The notes: generated from the sequence alone by a model not told the origin. Positions 48,001 through 60,239 are shown, counted from the stretch's first letter. The stretch: DNA of 64,000 nucleotides from Catonia carolina (GCA_035578175.1 JAQMRL010000003.1:22673419-22737418); one strand, 5' to 3'. Numbers and translations: made by a program.

Positions 48001-50124
48001 TAATATATTAAATAAATTATATAATTTAAATTGTATTAAGTTAGAACCCAACAACTTTTAATTCAAACATGTTTTTCTATGACGCTTATTTAGTGTCAGT
48101 TAGTGATTTTCCGGTATTGTGCTTACCAAAATCTGTAAAATATTTGGAGTTTGTAGATTGCGGCCTTACTAATATGCATTTTGTGACAAAATTGTATGTA
48201 ATCAAGGTCATCGAAAATAAAAAAAACCTACTTTTAACTTAAGAATTTTTCCTACAAAACTTAATTTAGCGATTTTCCGTATTTTTAAGTTAAAAAGAGG
48301 TTGATTTTCAATTTTCACCATTCATTCATGATTAAAATTTGGTTAATTTTTGTACTTGACCTACATTGTTTACTCATGATTAAACGTAGATTATATTGGT
48401 CATTATTGACATTGGCAAGAAAAAGTCGTGTGTGTGTGTTTCACACCAGATTTTTAGATTTCCTATCATTTATAGAAATGATACAAAATATGTATATGAA
48501 AGGGTTTATTTGTTTAAGTTATAATGAATAAATGACGCATTCAATCAAGATGTTTACAAATTATTATTAAACACATGAATGATTCTGGGATATTTTCTTG
48601 GAAAACTTTTCATAATGAAAATTGAAAATTATTACATATAAATAACGTTTTACGTAATACAGTGTGTATCAAAGTATCTATCTCTACTGTAACTTGGTTT
48701 CTCATAAATATTGATGCTAAAAACAATCTTACTACTTCGTAGAATACTGTACAAGATAACGAGCAAACCCATAGTTGTAATAAACAGATCTTACATTGGT
48801 TTTTGTCGGAACTCTGGGCACTGTTATAGCTGAATATTCATTAAGAATAACTTCTTACGAGTTTAGAGAATTCGGTACACATGGTATTTCAGTTCTTATG
48901 AAGACTACAAATACACTAACACTACAGACTAGTATACTCTATAGAATACACAAACGAAAATGCGTGGAAATTCATGATCCCATTTTGGAAATGTAATAAC
49001 GTTACGTTAGATGAATAATGGCGTTAATTTCTGTGTGACTGTATGATCGTTACAGTGTTGCCGTTATGTGTGCATTCTGTTCGTATATTAAATTTATCAT
49101 AAATGTTTGTAATTTTGCATGCGTATGATTTGTGCGGGCATAAATTAATAACTATTAATAAATAATGTACCACTACAAACATAACTTTATTATTAGTATA
49201 ATTTGTACCGTTGCTGAGGTCATTAGGGAGAGGGTTGAATAATTTAAAATAATATTAAATAGATTATGTTCGTACATTTAATTATTTATTCATTTAGTAT
49301 TATAAATTTGATAAACCCAAAATTAATAATTAAAAATTTAAAGCTCAATGATTTAGTGGTTGAATCAACGATTTAGTTATTTTCATTAAGGGCAGTGTAA
49401 CTCAAAAAAAATTGAAAAAAACAAACGAATTACAGATTTTAATACTCAAAACAACTCGTTGTCGACAAACGTTTTCACAACTATTTTTATTCAACTTAGG
49501 TAAGAACCCAAGTAAACAATGTTCGATATCTTGGGCTGTAGTATTTATACAGATGGTTCAAGTTTATGTTCCACTTTGATTTCTAAGTTGCTAATTACAA
49601 TAAAAAATTGTTTCAACTAAATCCTACTTATGCAGGTAGAAAATACATCAATAAATTACCACAAACTTAAAAAAGTTGTAATCTAAGTTTGTTTATAAAA
49701 AAATTAAACAAAGAAAGACTTGATTGATGAAAATTTTTACAGTTTACACGAATTATTTTCTAAATACTGTAGTATTGGTTGAAAAATATTTATAAACTTT
49801 TAAGTAAATCATGAAGTAAATTGTGTAGCCCTATTATTTTATCAAAATTGTTGGATAGCACATTTATTGGAGTAAGTAAGGAAATATTGGAAGTAAATAA
49901 ATTGTTAAGTAATGAATTTAACATGTTGTTCAAATTTAGACTTATCAGTTTTATCTCGACATGCCTTGTAGGTCTACTCCCTTCTGGTGTCTCCTGGATA
50001 CAGTTATAAAAACACTGTCAACCGTAAGTGACAATAGATAAATAAATAAGAGACTGAACAGTTATGTTAGTCAGGTTTGTGGTAAAACAAAACCCTCAGT
50101 TATTTTTCTAATACTTCCTTACCA
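48001..50124. other. AT-rich interval, no gene seen
   Basis: Frames at 48.3, 48.8 and 49.8 kb (62-76 codons) show no family resemblance. No repeats recognised. Confidence 0.5.
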
Positions 50125-50370
50125 AGGTAAACTTTTATGATTCATTACTAGTTTCCCGAGTTGAGTTAATTTTGAGCATCTGTCCAATAACAGATTCAGT
50201 GGAACAAAAGGTATTTTTAATTTTAGTCATTTTTTGTAATGTGCGTACCCACGTTAGTCGTCTGTCAACTTAAAAGCCAAGATATTGTACCCCAATGTTG
50301 TACAGAATCTGAACGTTATTGATTGTGACAGGTCGATAATTTATTTTTCCACTTAGTAATGGAAACTATT
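50125..50370 (-). pseudogene. Jockey-clade ORF2 scrap, opposite to its neighbour
   Basis: On the minus strand, RPVTINNVQILYNIGVQYLG then VDRRLTWVRTLQKMTKIKNT (50340-50195). It matches the stretch from R-P-V-x-x-N to Y-L-G-x-x-x-D-R-R-L-T-W. One stop follows YLGF. Confidence 0.7.
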
Positions 50371-50439
50371 TGTCTTAAAATTTTTTAAAAAATTGTTAAC
50401 GTTTTGTTAAGACGTAACACTTATTCTTCAACATCACAT

Positions 50440-51050
50440 GAACACTATACAACATTGATGTACTACTTTGAAAATGAAACTTAATGCTGAAAAGTCACAA
50501 CACATTACATTTATTCTCAGACGACAAACTTGTCTCCCAGTTTACTTACGCAATACACCGATCTTATAAAAAACCTCAGTGAAATACTTAGGACTGACAC
50601 TACACAGAAGACTGACATGGAATCCACATACCCAACTAAAAAGGCAATCTCTTAACGTGCGGTTAAAATTTCTCTACATTTTTTTTCACCATAAATCTCC
50701 TCTCCAATTACTCAAAAACTTAACTGTTAATAGGTGCTATTTGGACCTACGGTTCAGTGATCTACGGATCAGCTAAAGTATCTAAGATAAAACGTATTCA
50801 GACATTCCAGAACAAAACTTTACGCATCATTACAGGCTGTCCAACATACGTCAGTAACAAAACATTACATAGAGATCTTAACATCGAATCTGTAGACAAA
50901 ACAATAAAGAAACTAACAGACGTTTTTGTAGAAAACTACACTATCACGCAAATCCAAAAACTCAGTCATTGTTCTCTCCTCACCTACCACACAACCCACC
51001 TAAAAGACTGAAAAGGCAAAGGAATAGAGTCATTTTGTGAATCGTCTTGA
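50440..51050 (+). pseudogene. Jockey-clade ORF2 3' end
   Basis: MKLNAEKSQHITFILRRQTC and LPVYLRNTPIL (50478-50570) are followed by VKYLGLTLHRRLTWNPHTQL (50579 onward), then IWTYGSVIYGSAKVSKIKRI and QTFQNKTLRIITGCPTYVSN (50735-50860), and KTLHRDLNIESVDKTIKKL. It spans the region from the N-P-x-K-S/E motif to the C-terminal domain with one stop, one frameshift and a stop at 51009-51011. A second relic of the same strand begins about 170 bp downstream. Confidence 0.85.
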
Positions 51051-51219
51051 GGGATTGCCGCTGGGCGACTACCTTACACAAGTGACATCAAGACAATTAT
51101 ATGAAACTACTGACATTATAACTGGTGATTCTGTTAAATTTTTACCCAGCTGTAGTTTATTTTTTTTAAATAAAGTCAAAAAGCTTTATGCAACGTTTAT
51201 ATTATCCCAACTGGTATGA

Positions 51220-51462
51220 TCTATTATTCTAGCTCCTTGGTACGTACGTAACAAACTAATTCGTAGAGTATAAATACACCGTACATCCGGGACGAAATAA
51301 AAAGATTTTCGGCTAAACATGATAGAAGATTGAAAAACCTTTAGAACTACTTAGTATTCTCCTCTATTACTACTCTCTCTAATACCCTCTTCTATTACTG
51401 TCCTGGACTTCAGTAATTCAATAAGAAGACTGAAACGTAAACACCCGGCGGACATTTTCTGA
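51220..51462 (+). pseudogene. Jockey-clade ORF2 C-terminal end
   Basis: APWYVRNKLIRRV (51231 onward), a shift to YIRDEIKRFSAKHDRRLKNL, then LDFSNSIRRLKRKHPADIF with a stop at 51460-51462. These are the last ~75 residues of a Jockey ORF2 of the subfamily that ends L-L-D-x-S-x-x-x-R-R-L-K-R-x-H-P-x-D-L-F. It differs from the relic ending at 51011, so either it is a separate insertion or the two are parts of one decayed copy. Confidence 0.75.
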
Positions 51463-53225
51463 GTGACTATTTTTTTTAATTTTAAGTAACTTTAATGTGG
51501 AATAGAAAGTAACATAAAAGACAATCTTGTACTCATAATGTTGTATGAAAATACGTGTTTACATTTTTTAGGCGACTCCCACAGTGATTCATTTTTTTCA
51601 TTTTATTCTTTTTTTAATATCTGCTTATTTTTCGTTGTTAAATAGATCGTACATTTTACTGTTAAAAAATATATATAAACTTTTTCTTATTAAAGTGACA
51701 CTTTTCGAAATTATGTAAAGGATAACGCAAATAATAGTATGAAATATAATTTTATGAAACACGTGCCTGGAAATGTAATAATGTTTAAGTATAACGTGCT
51801 AGATAAAATTTATTGCACCTCATTTATTTTTAGAAACACGCATATTCATAAAAATGGAAGATGATTTTAATTTTAATTGATGCACATATTAAACGGAAGT
51901 TAAGGGTAACTTTTAGTACATTATTGTAATAATTTTAATGCTGATACAGATGGGTTGTAAATGTGTAATGTTGACAAGGATACGGTACAGAACGTCTTTT
52001 TACGTAGTCATATTATAATTTTATGAATAATTTTCATTTTTTATTACAGTTGTAAAATATTGTCGCTGATTTGTAAACATTTCTGCAGGGTAATGTTATA
52101 TTGTTTAAATGAGAAAAACCAAGGGGGAAATTTTATTCCTTCTTTTGAAGTGGTCTTTTAGGTTGGTAACAATGAATAGAAATTATGACATTTTTTAATA
52201 AAGTTTGAGTGGTAGTGGATGTAACACCTGCAGCTAGAAAAGAGAGGAACATTAAAAGTGCGACGCAATCGCATTTTGAGTTTTAATTACGTTACTACGG
52301 TTGTAAATTTTTTAATACTAACACTCAAGTTGAGATTTATGGGCGAAAATCCATGCAGAAGACTGGCGAACAAACCCTCTCGCTAACATATACTCGGCCC
52401 TAAGGGCGAAACGAACCACCGACCACACCTTCCCCTTGTCGAATTAAAGCACCAAACCCCAAAATCCCTTTCGCCATACTTTCATCCTTTTGCCCACTCC
52501 CCGGTTTAGTCGCACTCCTGCTTTAACAAATCCTTGTAATCTGTGCTTACTGTATTTCGTCTCCAGATTTCCTCGTACAGAATTTTATACGGCCTTCCAA
52601 ATAATACACATACACGTACATCTATAAATTTCCTCGTTCCCGAATTTCAATTAATTAAAATTTCCGTCGTTTCTGTTCTCGGAAATAAAAATGACTGAAC
52701 TAATGGAATGTAACGGAAAACATTATTTTTAATTTTACTAAAGTAAATATTACTTATAAAAGAGAAGATACGTGATTCTTTCTCCAGCCTCTTTAAAAAT
52801 TTCCAATTTAAATTTACTTACAAACTAGGTTACAGTAGAATCAAAAGCAGAGGAGAGTGGGAATTGGAGGAGGGGTCTCTATAATGAATAATTAATTAAC
52901 TTTCAATTCTTTAAGAGGCGGCAGCGGCTTTTGATCGCAAGCACACTAACTCAAACTCAAATGGAGAGTTCAAAACCGGCTCTGGCCCTATCTTCTTTTA
53001 TTAACTTTAAATTTCATAATAAGAAAACTGTTTTGGGCTAGGTAAGACTATTTTAGGCTATTGTTTTAAGCTATTTTAAGATTTTACCGACCCGCGAGAT
53101 AGGAATTTTTAGACATCATTAAATATTTAACCTGTAATGGACTAGGCAATAAATAAACATTTTTAGTCAGTATTATTTATTTATTTAGTTTTCATTACGT
53201 AAAAATTCATGTATTCAGATATCGG
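51463..53225. other. AT-rich interval, no gene seen
   Basis: A C-rich patch at about 52340-52560 stands out in composition but contains no frame or motif I recognise. Confidence 0.5.
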
Positions 53226-53395
53226 CTGTCTCCGTGGGGTGGTAGTTTGAGGGCTAGCCTACAAAGCGGAAAGGCCTGCGTTCGATTCCCGGCTAGGGTG
53301 TGCAAATTGTTACACAATATAAACTACCGTTCCGTACTTCTCAAGTAGTTTATAATATCTAAGAAGTTAATACGACTTACAATTACCTTAAAAAA
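53226..53395 (+). repeat. tRNA-derived SINE, copy 4
   Basis: Plus strand: CCGTGGGGTGGTAG, AGCCTACAAAGCGGAAAGG, a clear B-box GCGTTCGATTCCCGG at 53278-53292, CTAGGGTGTGCAAATTG, AATATAAACTACCGTT, and a decayed tail TAATACGACTTACAA. It matches SINE copy 1 through head and body. Missing acceptor pairing and the long 3' body show that this is not a functional tRNA gene. Confidence 0.8.
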
Positions 53396-54018
53396 ATTGC
53401 TTAAATTTTGATAAAATCTGTAACTGAAAAATTATCAACATAGTAAAATAAATAAGTTACATTTATTTTCCATTTAACAGTTATATAAACAAAAAGCAAA
53501 AGAAACGTTACATAAATTACTGCTGTTAATACTGTAATTAATTGCAAATAATGCAATTACTACAGACCTTTACGGTGCAACGGAAATTAATCTACCCAAC
53601 TATGGTACAGCCATGTTCTAGGGTAGACTTGATGAGTAATTGCCATCAGGATAGAAGTCTGTTTTTATAGCTCGAAAGTTAAATAAGTGAACCACTTAAG
53701 AATGAGAAGAAGTCAATGACCGGTGGATATGGTGTCTATTTTGGCTAAGCAACTACAGACTGACTACCTTTTTAATTCGGTGGACAGTACACAGAGAAAG
53801 GGTAAAGGAGTGAGTGATTAAACATACTTCTACTGTTGTGACCAGAATGTACGATTTTCTGTACGGAGGTAACGAATTATGGCTAATACCATTACGGACA
53901 AAGATAGTCGACCCTGCATAACTAGTTCCATCTGGATGAGTACTTCGATAAATTTTATTGCATGATGATGTCTACATAAGCTTGTGCTTAGACAATGTCG
54001 TGAAAAAAGAATGAAGAT
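53396..54018. other. AT-rich interval, no gene seen
   Basis: Between two SINE copies. No feature supported. Confidence 0.5.
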
Positions 54019-54130
54019 GTAAAATTTTCAGACTTGGACCGGGTGTCGAACTCGGAACTCCTGACATAAAAATCACTTGCGATTATCACTATACTAACCG
54101 GTTGGTCAACTATAGTAGACAGTCTTCCTT
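54019..54130 (-). repeat. tRNA-derived SINE head, copy 5 (variant)
   Basis: On the minus strand, an A-box-like TTAGTATAGTGATA (54097-54084) and a B-box GAGTTCGACACCCGG (54054-54040) sit about 30 nt apart. CCAAGTCTGAAAATTTTACA follows, like the GGGTCTGAAAATTT of copy 2. This is the best-preserved pol III promoter pair in the window, but the 5' and 3' acceptor halves do not pair as in a real tRNA. Confidence 0.65.
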
Positions 54131-56554
54131 CTTTCACTTATGCTCAACAATGGGTTGTTCACAGACGTATGTCTCAAAACCTCAACGTTGGTAAAATGAT
54201 CAGTCCACGACATTTTGAGCATTTTCCTGGATACAACGGCTCAAAACTGTTTAATAAATTAATGGACTGCCAACTCTAAATCCATATAAAATCACAAATT
54301 TTTTTTGTTTTATGCTGTGGAATTTTTAATTCGAATAAAGTTAATTCAAAGGATTAATTTGAAAATATATACGTGTAAATTTTGATAATTAGTTCATTTT
54401 TCATTGAAGGAAGATATCGTGGGGGTGTGTTACTATTTATATATATTTTTTAATCTTCTTTTTATATGAATTGCGAGGGTCTACATATGGGATAGTTGAA
54501 TGAAAAGATTTGAAATTCCGATGAATAATATAATTCAGATTTGGAGGAAAGTTAATTAGAAAGCTATACGGTATGGATTCATTCAGTGTTTATAAGATTT
54601 GAAAACTTAAGCCTCGAGAGAGAGGGTGATTTGATGAAGCAAGATCCTTTTGGGGAGGGCACTGCATTTCAATATGTCGGCAAATTAATTACTTTTGAGT
54701 TATGAATAGAGTTGCTCACGCATGATGTAGGTTGAGTTATTTCCACCCTATTTTCAACAAGCGGGAAACTTTTCTGCTGCCTCTTTTCAATTTAAAATAA
54801 AAGAGATCATTTTGTTTTTCTGTAAAGCTATATATTATTAAAGTCTACACAATATACGTATATACATATATTATTTAATAAATACGTTACACCGAATGAA
54901 ATTCAGTTACTTGTTTTTACGTATTTGTTTTGAAACATTTATATAATTACAATTCCTGACGTTTACTTTCCTCTACCAGAAATTAGCACTGTAAAAGTTC
55001 TGCATCGATCAATAATTTTATTTTCAAATTTTTATTTTCATTTCATTTTAGAGATAAATTTAATTGAAGAACAAATTTTTACATACTCAAACATATTTCC
55101 AAAAAATCTGTGATTTCTTACTCCTTAGACTTTTACCTCAAAATTGTTCACTTTAAATAGATCTACTTTTTACTGCAATACACCCTCTATTATTTATGCT
55201 ACACATATTGAACCTCCAAACACCGTTTTTGACTTTTACGCACAAAATTCTCTTTAAAGGTTAAAATTAGTTTAGGATAGAATTAACTTCCAATGATAAT
55301 TTTTTGTAGTGTTTTATGTCACATATTTTTATGGAATAACAAAGTATTTTTAATCAATAATAATTTATTTACTTAATTTGCTTAATTTTTGCTTTTTGTG
55401 CAATCTCAAATCAAAATTAAGTAAAATGACTGAACTAATCGTTAAACCTAGTTTGGATGTATGAATTAAAACTTTGGGTTACTTGTGCAAATTAAAATAT
55501 AACATTTTTAGAACGTTTCCTGTCTGAATCAATAAGAAACATTTTAAACTGACCTTAGTACAAATACAAGAAATATTAATACTGTAAACCAAAACAAAAA
55601 ATTCATATCATATTTGGATAAAATGTAGAAAATTCAAAATTTACTAGCAATCGATTTGTTGAACAACTCAAAACTGTTTAACTGAAAATTTAAAGTTGGC
55701 GAAATTTGATTTTTTTTATTTTAAGTTGCACTAACTTCCGTTTTAATTTTTCTTTAATTCTTTTGTATTTATGCAGGCTAATCCAACTTTACTTTAGTGT
55801 AAGCGGTTTTGTATTTTTGTCTGTAAATGTTAAAGAAAGTAACGATCGATGGTTTTGTGAATTCCTGTTGAATTTCAATTTTTACCACCTTATGTTAGAT
55901 TGTAAATTTACTACAAAAAATTAGTTTTGAGTTCTGTCAAAATTTTTATTCCAGTATTTTAAGAATTTATTTATTTGTTACCTTATTTTTATTCTTGGGT
56001 TTTGTAAAGAATTTATGTATAAAAGTTTATGGGAAATTTATTTCGCCTAATTTAATTGGTAGGTTAATGAAATAAAACTTGTCAAAAAATATTAAAAATT
56101 AAAAGGGATTATTATTTATTGCTTAACTGCAGAAAGGTTTGTTTTTAAAATTTAGTGTTTTGCACAACTGATTTTTTTAAAATTCTTTATTTATAAACTA
56201 TACAATGTATTTTACACCTAACAATCCAAAAGTTTAACAAAACTTTTTTAAAATTACTGAAAACATATAAAATATTCATTAAAGATTAGCCTACATTGCA
56301 TTGAATGTATTCGATTTAAAAGCAAATTTATCCACTGAATATAAAAACGAATTTTTGATGATCTCTTATCGGTGCATCATTAAGTTATTCAAGAGTGTTG
56401 AACAAGAAAAAAGTAATAAAATTAAAGATCAAACATAAGAAAAATCGGCTAATAAATTCATACAACAAGAATTACATCGAATAAGAAGTAGGGTACAAAT
56501 TTAAAATTGTAACTGATAATACCGTATGATAAACAAAATGCAATTAAAAAACAA
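54131..56554. other. AT-rich interval, no gene seen
   Basis: No feature supported. A 72-codon frame at 55.7-55.9 kb has no family resemblance. Confidence 0.5.
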
Positions 56555-56907
56555 TAAAAATAAAAATTTTATATCCTCTATAAATCACTAGTACGGCCAA
56601 TTTGGCTACATAGTGAACCAATTTTTGAAGCATGTCACAATACAACATTAAATATTCTTCAAAGACACCAGTCAAAAGCACTTAGAGCAATAACAAACGC
56701 ACCTTTTTACGTTACCAATCATACCCTTCACAAAGACCTGGAAATACCAACGGTTCGAGACATTGCAAACGCAAAATACAACTCATTACACACAATGACA
56801 ATTGACCACATAAATCCAAATGTCCAATCTCTTTGAACTAACGATCTTCCTGTTAACAGATGACTGCAACGAAGGTGGAATAGAGATCTTCTCGGACCAC
56901 CATAAAA
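56555..56907 (+). pseudogene. Jockey-clade ORF2 C-terminal end
   Basis: One frame reads ILYKSLVRPIWLHSEPIFEA, then LNILQRHQSKALRAITNAPF and YVTNHTLHKDLEIPTVRDIA. It ends with LQRRWNRDLLGPP and a stop. Two in-frame stops (after VQSL and VNR) are the only interruptions. The R-R-x-W-x-R-D-L-L ending matches the element at 37.56 kb (RRKWSRDLLI), so it belongs to the same lineage. It faces the next relic tail to tail. Confidence 0.85.
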
Positions 56908-57336
56908 AAAACTTTGCAATTGATCTTGTCATGCATATTTCATTTCATAAAAACAAAAAAAATCATTTCATAAAAAAAGTCATCCGTCATAGTTTATAAA
57001 TCATAGTCATTTAAAAAATTGGCGCCACATTCCTTGCAAAATTTAACGCCGAAATCGGTCACTGGATTGATTCTCATTCACGACAAATTCCTCTTTCATT
57101 CCATCTCATTTACTAGTTGTGCTTTAGAAAATTGTACAGTTGTAAATAAAAATAAAGTTGAAGTTAAAAAAAAGAAAATATATTTTTTACTTGAGTTGTA
57201 TCATTGTGAAGAACGCAAAATAAAATTAACTACAAAAGTGAAATTTTAAAGTCTTCCAAAATCTGAAGATTAAAAAATAATTTATGAAAATTTTGACGCA
57301 TTATAAAAATTTTTACAATATTCAATCAGTAGATTT

Positions 57337-57640
57337 CTACTCTATTTTGTTCGTAGACGGCGGCATGTAAACTTTATATTGACATTTAGCTGTATTAGAG
57401 GATTGATCTGGTTTGTTAAATTTTGAATATTTGAATTTAGCAGCTTCTGTTACATAAAGAATTTTTAAGTCGGAATGCAATGTTGAATTTGTTACACTAT
57501 TTGTAGCGTTCGTTATCATGAGATGTATTTTTGACTTATGGGGTTGAATTTTCGGAATGTGACTTTTTTGCAGTACTAAACAAACTGTTTTACCCTTAAA
57601 AGGATTTTTATATAAAGGTTTCAACATTGAGTAATATATG
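57337..57640 (-). pseudogene. Truncated copy of the same Jockey family as the 37.6-kb element
   Basis: The 96-codon minus-strand frame (57627-57337) has HIPKIQPHKSKIHLMITNAT, then NSTLHSDLKILYVTEAAKFK and YSKFN. It parallels HIQKIQTHQSKILRMITNAP and TLHSDLKIPFVTETAKIKYS of the full-length element closely at nucleotide level as well. The end of the protein is shifted. It is a 5'-truncated, moderately diverged copy. Confidence 0.85.
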
Positions 57641-58289
57641 AATACGTTTTTCCGTTAACAGTTTCTAAAATGATTATGAACCAAACAAGTGACTCCAAAC
57701 TTACCTGGTATTATCAAATATACTAAATTCCATTGAAGTATAAGTTACTGTCAAAAGTTGTTACGGAACAAACTTTTAATGGTAACACACTTTATTATAC
57801 GAAATACCATCCTACGCATGGTCAATAAAACCGAGTAAGAGAGAAAATTTCATAAATTCTGCAGAAGTTTCTTCATGAATTACAGAAATTTGTCATGTTG
57901 TTGCTGGATATCATAGCAGGAAAGTTATGATTACTTTTGTATTCCGACGTTTGGAATATTAGGCCCTCATTCCTACAATAAACATGGAAGTTGCTTATAA
58001 ATTATTATATTCGACCTACTTTAGGCATGTTGCAAGTTTTGGTTGGTTCCCAATAGGGGAATAACGCTCTGAAGTATTTTATGCACGTTATAATAATTTT
58101 TTTTTTTGAATTTTATGGACTTAACGAGATTAAAGATGCCTCACCTCTGGCCCGTTGTGTTGGTATTGCAAATGATTTTGGAAACAAAGTAGGCTTTTTT
58201 AACTCGAAAATTGACATTTGTAAGGTGGAATTACTGAGGAGTGTGATTGGACGTAACTGACTGTGATAGTATGTTGATATAATTTACGT
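57641..58289. other. AT-rich interval, no gene seen
   Basis: No feature supported. Confidence 0.5.
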
Positions 58290-58368
58290 TTTTATGTTCA
58301 AGCTGTACTTATGTTCAAGCTGTTTATGTTTATGTTTATGTTCAAGCTGTTTTTATGTTTTTACTGTA
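58290..58368 (+). repeat. Imperfect minisatellite at the 5' edge of a Jockey relic
   Basis: Three to four units of about 16-27 bp built on TTATGTTCAAGCTGT, at 58291-58306, 58308-58323 and 58324-58350, with a degenerate fourth. It abuts the retrotransposon fragment that starts near 58350. Confidence 0.8.
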
Positions 58369-58671
58369 CTTAAACCTGTGTGGACATATGGGATACAACT
58401 CTGGGGCACAGCAAGTCACAGTAACATTGAAATAATTCAACGGTTTCAGTCAAAAATACTTCGAAACATCATGGACTCACCTTGGTACATATCCAACACT
58501 ATATTGCACAGAGACACGAACACTCCCACGGTACACGAAGCTATACAGAAATTTTGCACCAGTTACCAAACAAGACTTGAAAATCATCAGAATCCAGAAG
58601 CCATCAATCTCCTAGACAACAGTGGAACACACAGAAGACTATGCAGACTACACCCTACAGATTTATTTTAA
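58350..58671 (+). pseudogene. Jockey-clade ORF2 C-terminal end, open frame
   Basis: The last ~105 codons are uninterrupted to the stop at 58669-58671: VLKPVWTYGIQLWGTASHSN, IEIIQRFQSKILRNIMDSPW, then YISNTILHRDTNTPTVHEAI and, at the end, LLDNSGTHRRLCRLHPTDLF. This is the complete C-terminal domain of a Jockey subfamily distinct from the 37.6-kb element (ending H-P-x-D-L-F rather than R-D-L-L). The lack of stops suggests a fairly recent 5'-truncated insertion. No protein function is expected. Confidence 0.85.
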
Positions 58672-60239
58672 TATGTGATTGTGTAATTTATTTTACATTC
58701 CTGGCAAGATCAATTCAACAAAATGGGAAATTTTATATTTTATAGAGTAATACCAAGGGGTATTACTTACTCAAGATTTATACTTACAACACATCTACTC
58801 ATTGTTCTATGAGAGCAGATCGTAGATTTACAGTTATTCAAAATAAAAAAAAGCAAAAAAAAAATGTTCAAGCCCTTTGTACCTGCGTGTTATGTGTGTC
58901 TATGTTCATGTCTTCGTGTCTGCAGACGTTCTTTGTGCATAAGTATGTTGATATAAATGGTTTGGTCAATTTGGAAATGATAACAATAAATAGGAGTGGT
59001 GAAATATAATATGTAATGATTCAATATAACAAGCATATTAAGGCAGTTTGCTGTTCTACTTGCTGACGGACTTCCGTACCTGTCTGCACACTGCTCTGTG
59101 GGAGGTGACGGCAGGGTGTAGGGGAGTATGGGAACACTGAAGAAAAAAAATTACAAATCTTGATACTGTTACCATGGATACGTGGTACATCTTTAACAGA
59201 GTTATACAGATTTAAACTACCATTAGTACAAGTCGAAATATAAAAATTCCACACAACATATCACACGACATAAGCAGAACATCCAAATTTTTGGCAGTGA
59301 CCTTCCTACATAACACACAAACACTCGGAAGACTATATCAAAATAACCAACTTTCTTTTTAAAAGATAGCTAACAAATTAAGTAACACATCAACCAGAGG
59401 AGGTGTATCGATGGGAGAATCATTAATTCAAGAGACTTACACAAATTATATTAGGCTACTAATTTATTCCATAGTGAATAGTGATGGTAGATCTTTCTAT
59501 AGTAATAAAGAAAATATCTTGACAAACTTCTCATTGTAATATCTAAGAAAATTACATCAGGCAATTTCCAATAAAATCACAGTTTATTTATCTCTTTATC
59601 ATTTGAAGTTAATTTCAGAGAACTAATTGACTTTAACTAAATTAGGTAAAATCTTTTACAATTTTTAGTATAATCATTTCTTTTCGGCTTGTACATACAC
59701 TTGCGCCAAAACACCTAAAATGATTTATTAGCTTATAAACGTAGTACTTTTTACCTGATAAAATTGTTTTTTTAAGAAGCTTGTAAAACAATTTAGAGAA
59801 ACTACGATATTTTCCTAAATCTGTACAATTTTAATAATCCCTTAAAAGCTCTCTGACAATTTTATTTCTCTTGATGGAAATAATAAAATTTGTTATAAAA
59901 TACCTTGACATTATTGTATAATAACATGGTTTCTTCTTGCATTTAGATTTTTGTTTGCTAAAATAAAAACATCATTATATTTTTATACACTCACAGGATA
60001 GACCATAAGTTTCTTGACAGTTTAACCGATGAAATTACACTACATTTTTTTAAATTGCTCAGTGATAAACAAGTCATTAAAAAATTTTAACAAAATTGAT
60101 CTTTTGACATTGACATTTTTTTGACCTTATAATAAGATGGTCTCTGTACATCGTATTACAAAAATAAATGAGCCGATGTTGATATTGTAATAAATAATAA
60201 CAAGAACGACGTGAAAAAAACCGCCTACGCACCTTTGGA
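58672..60239. other. AT-rich interval, no gene seen
   Basis: An A-rich stretch near 58840-58865 could be linked to the preceding relic. No gene. Confidence 0.5.

Noticed and set aside
53226..53300. A true tRNA gene
   Set aside because: A B-box is present, but the acceptor ends do not pair and the sequence continues into a body shared with the SINE at 36.3 kb.
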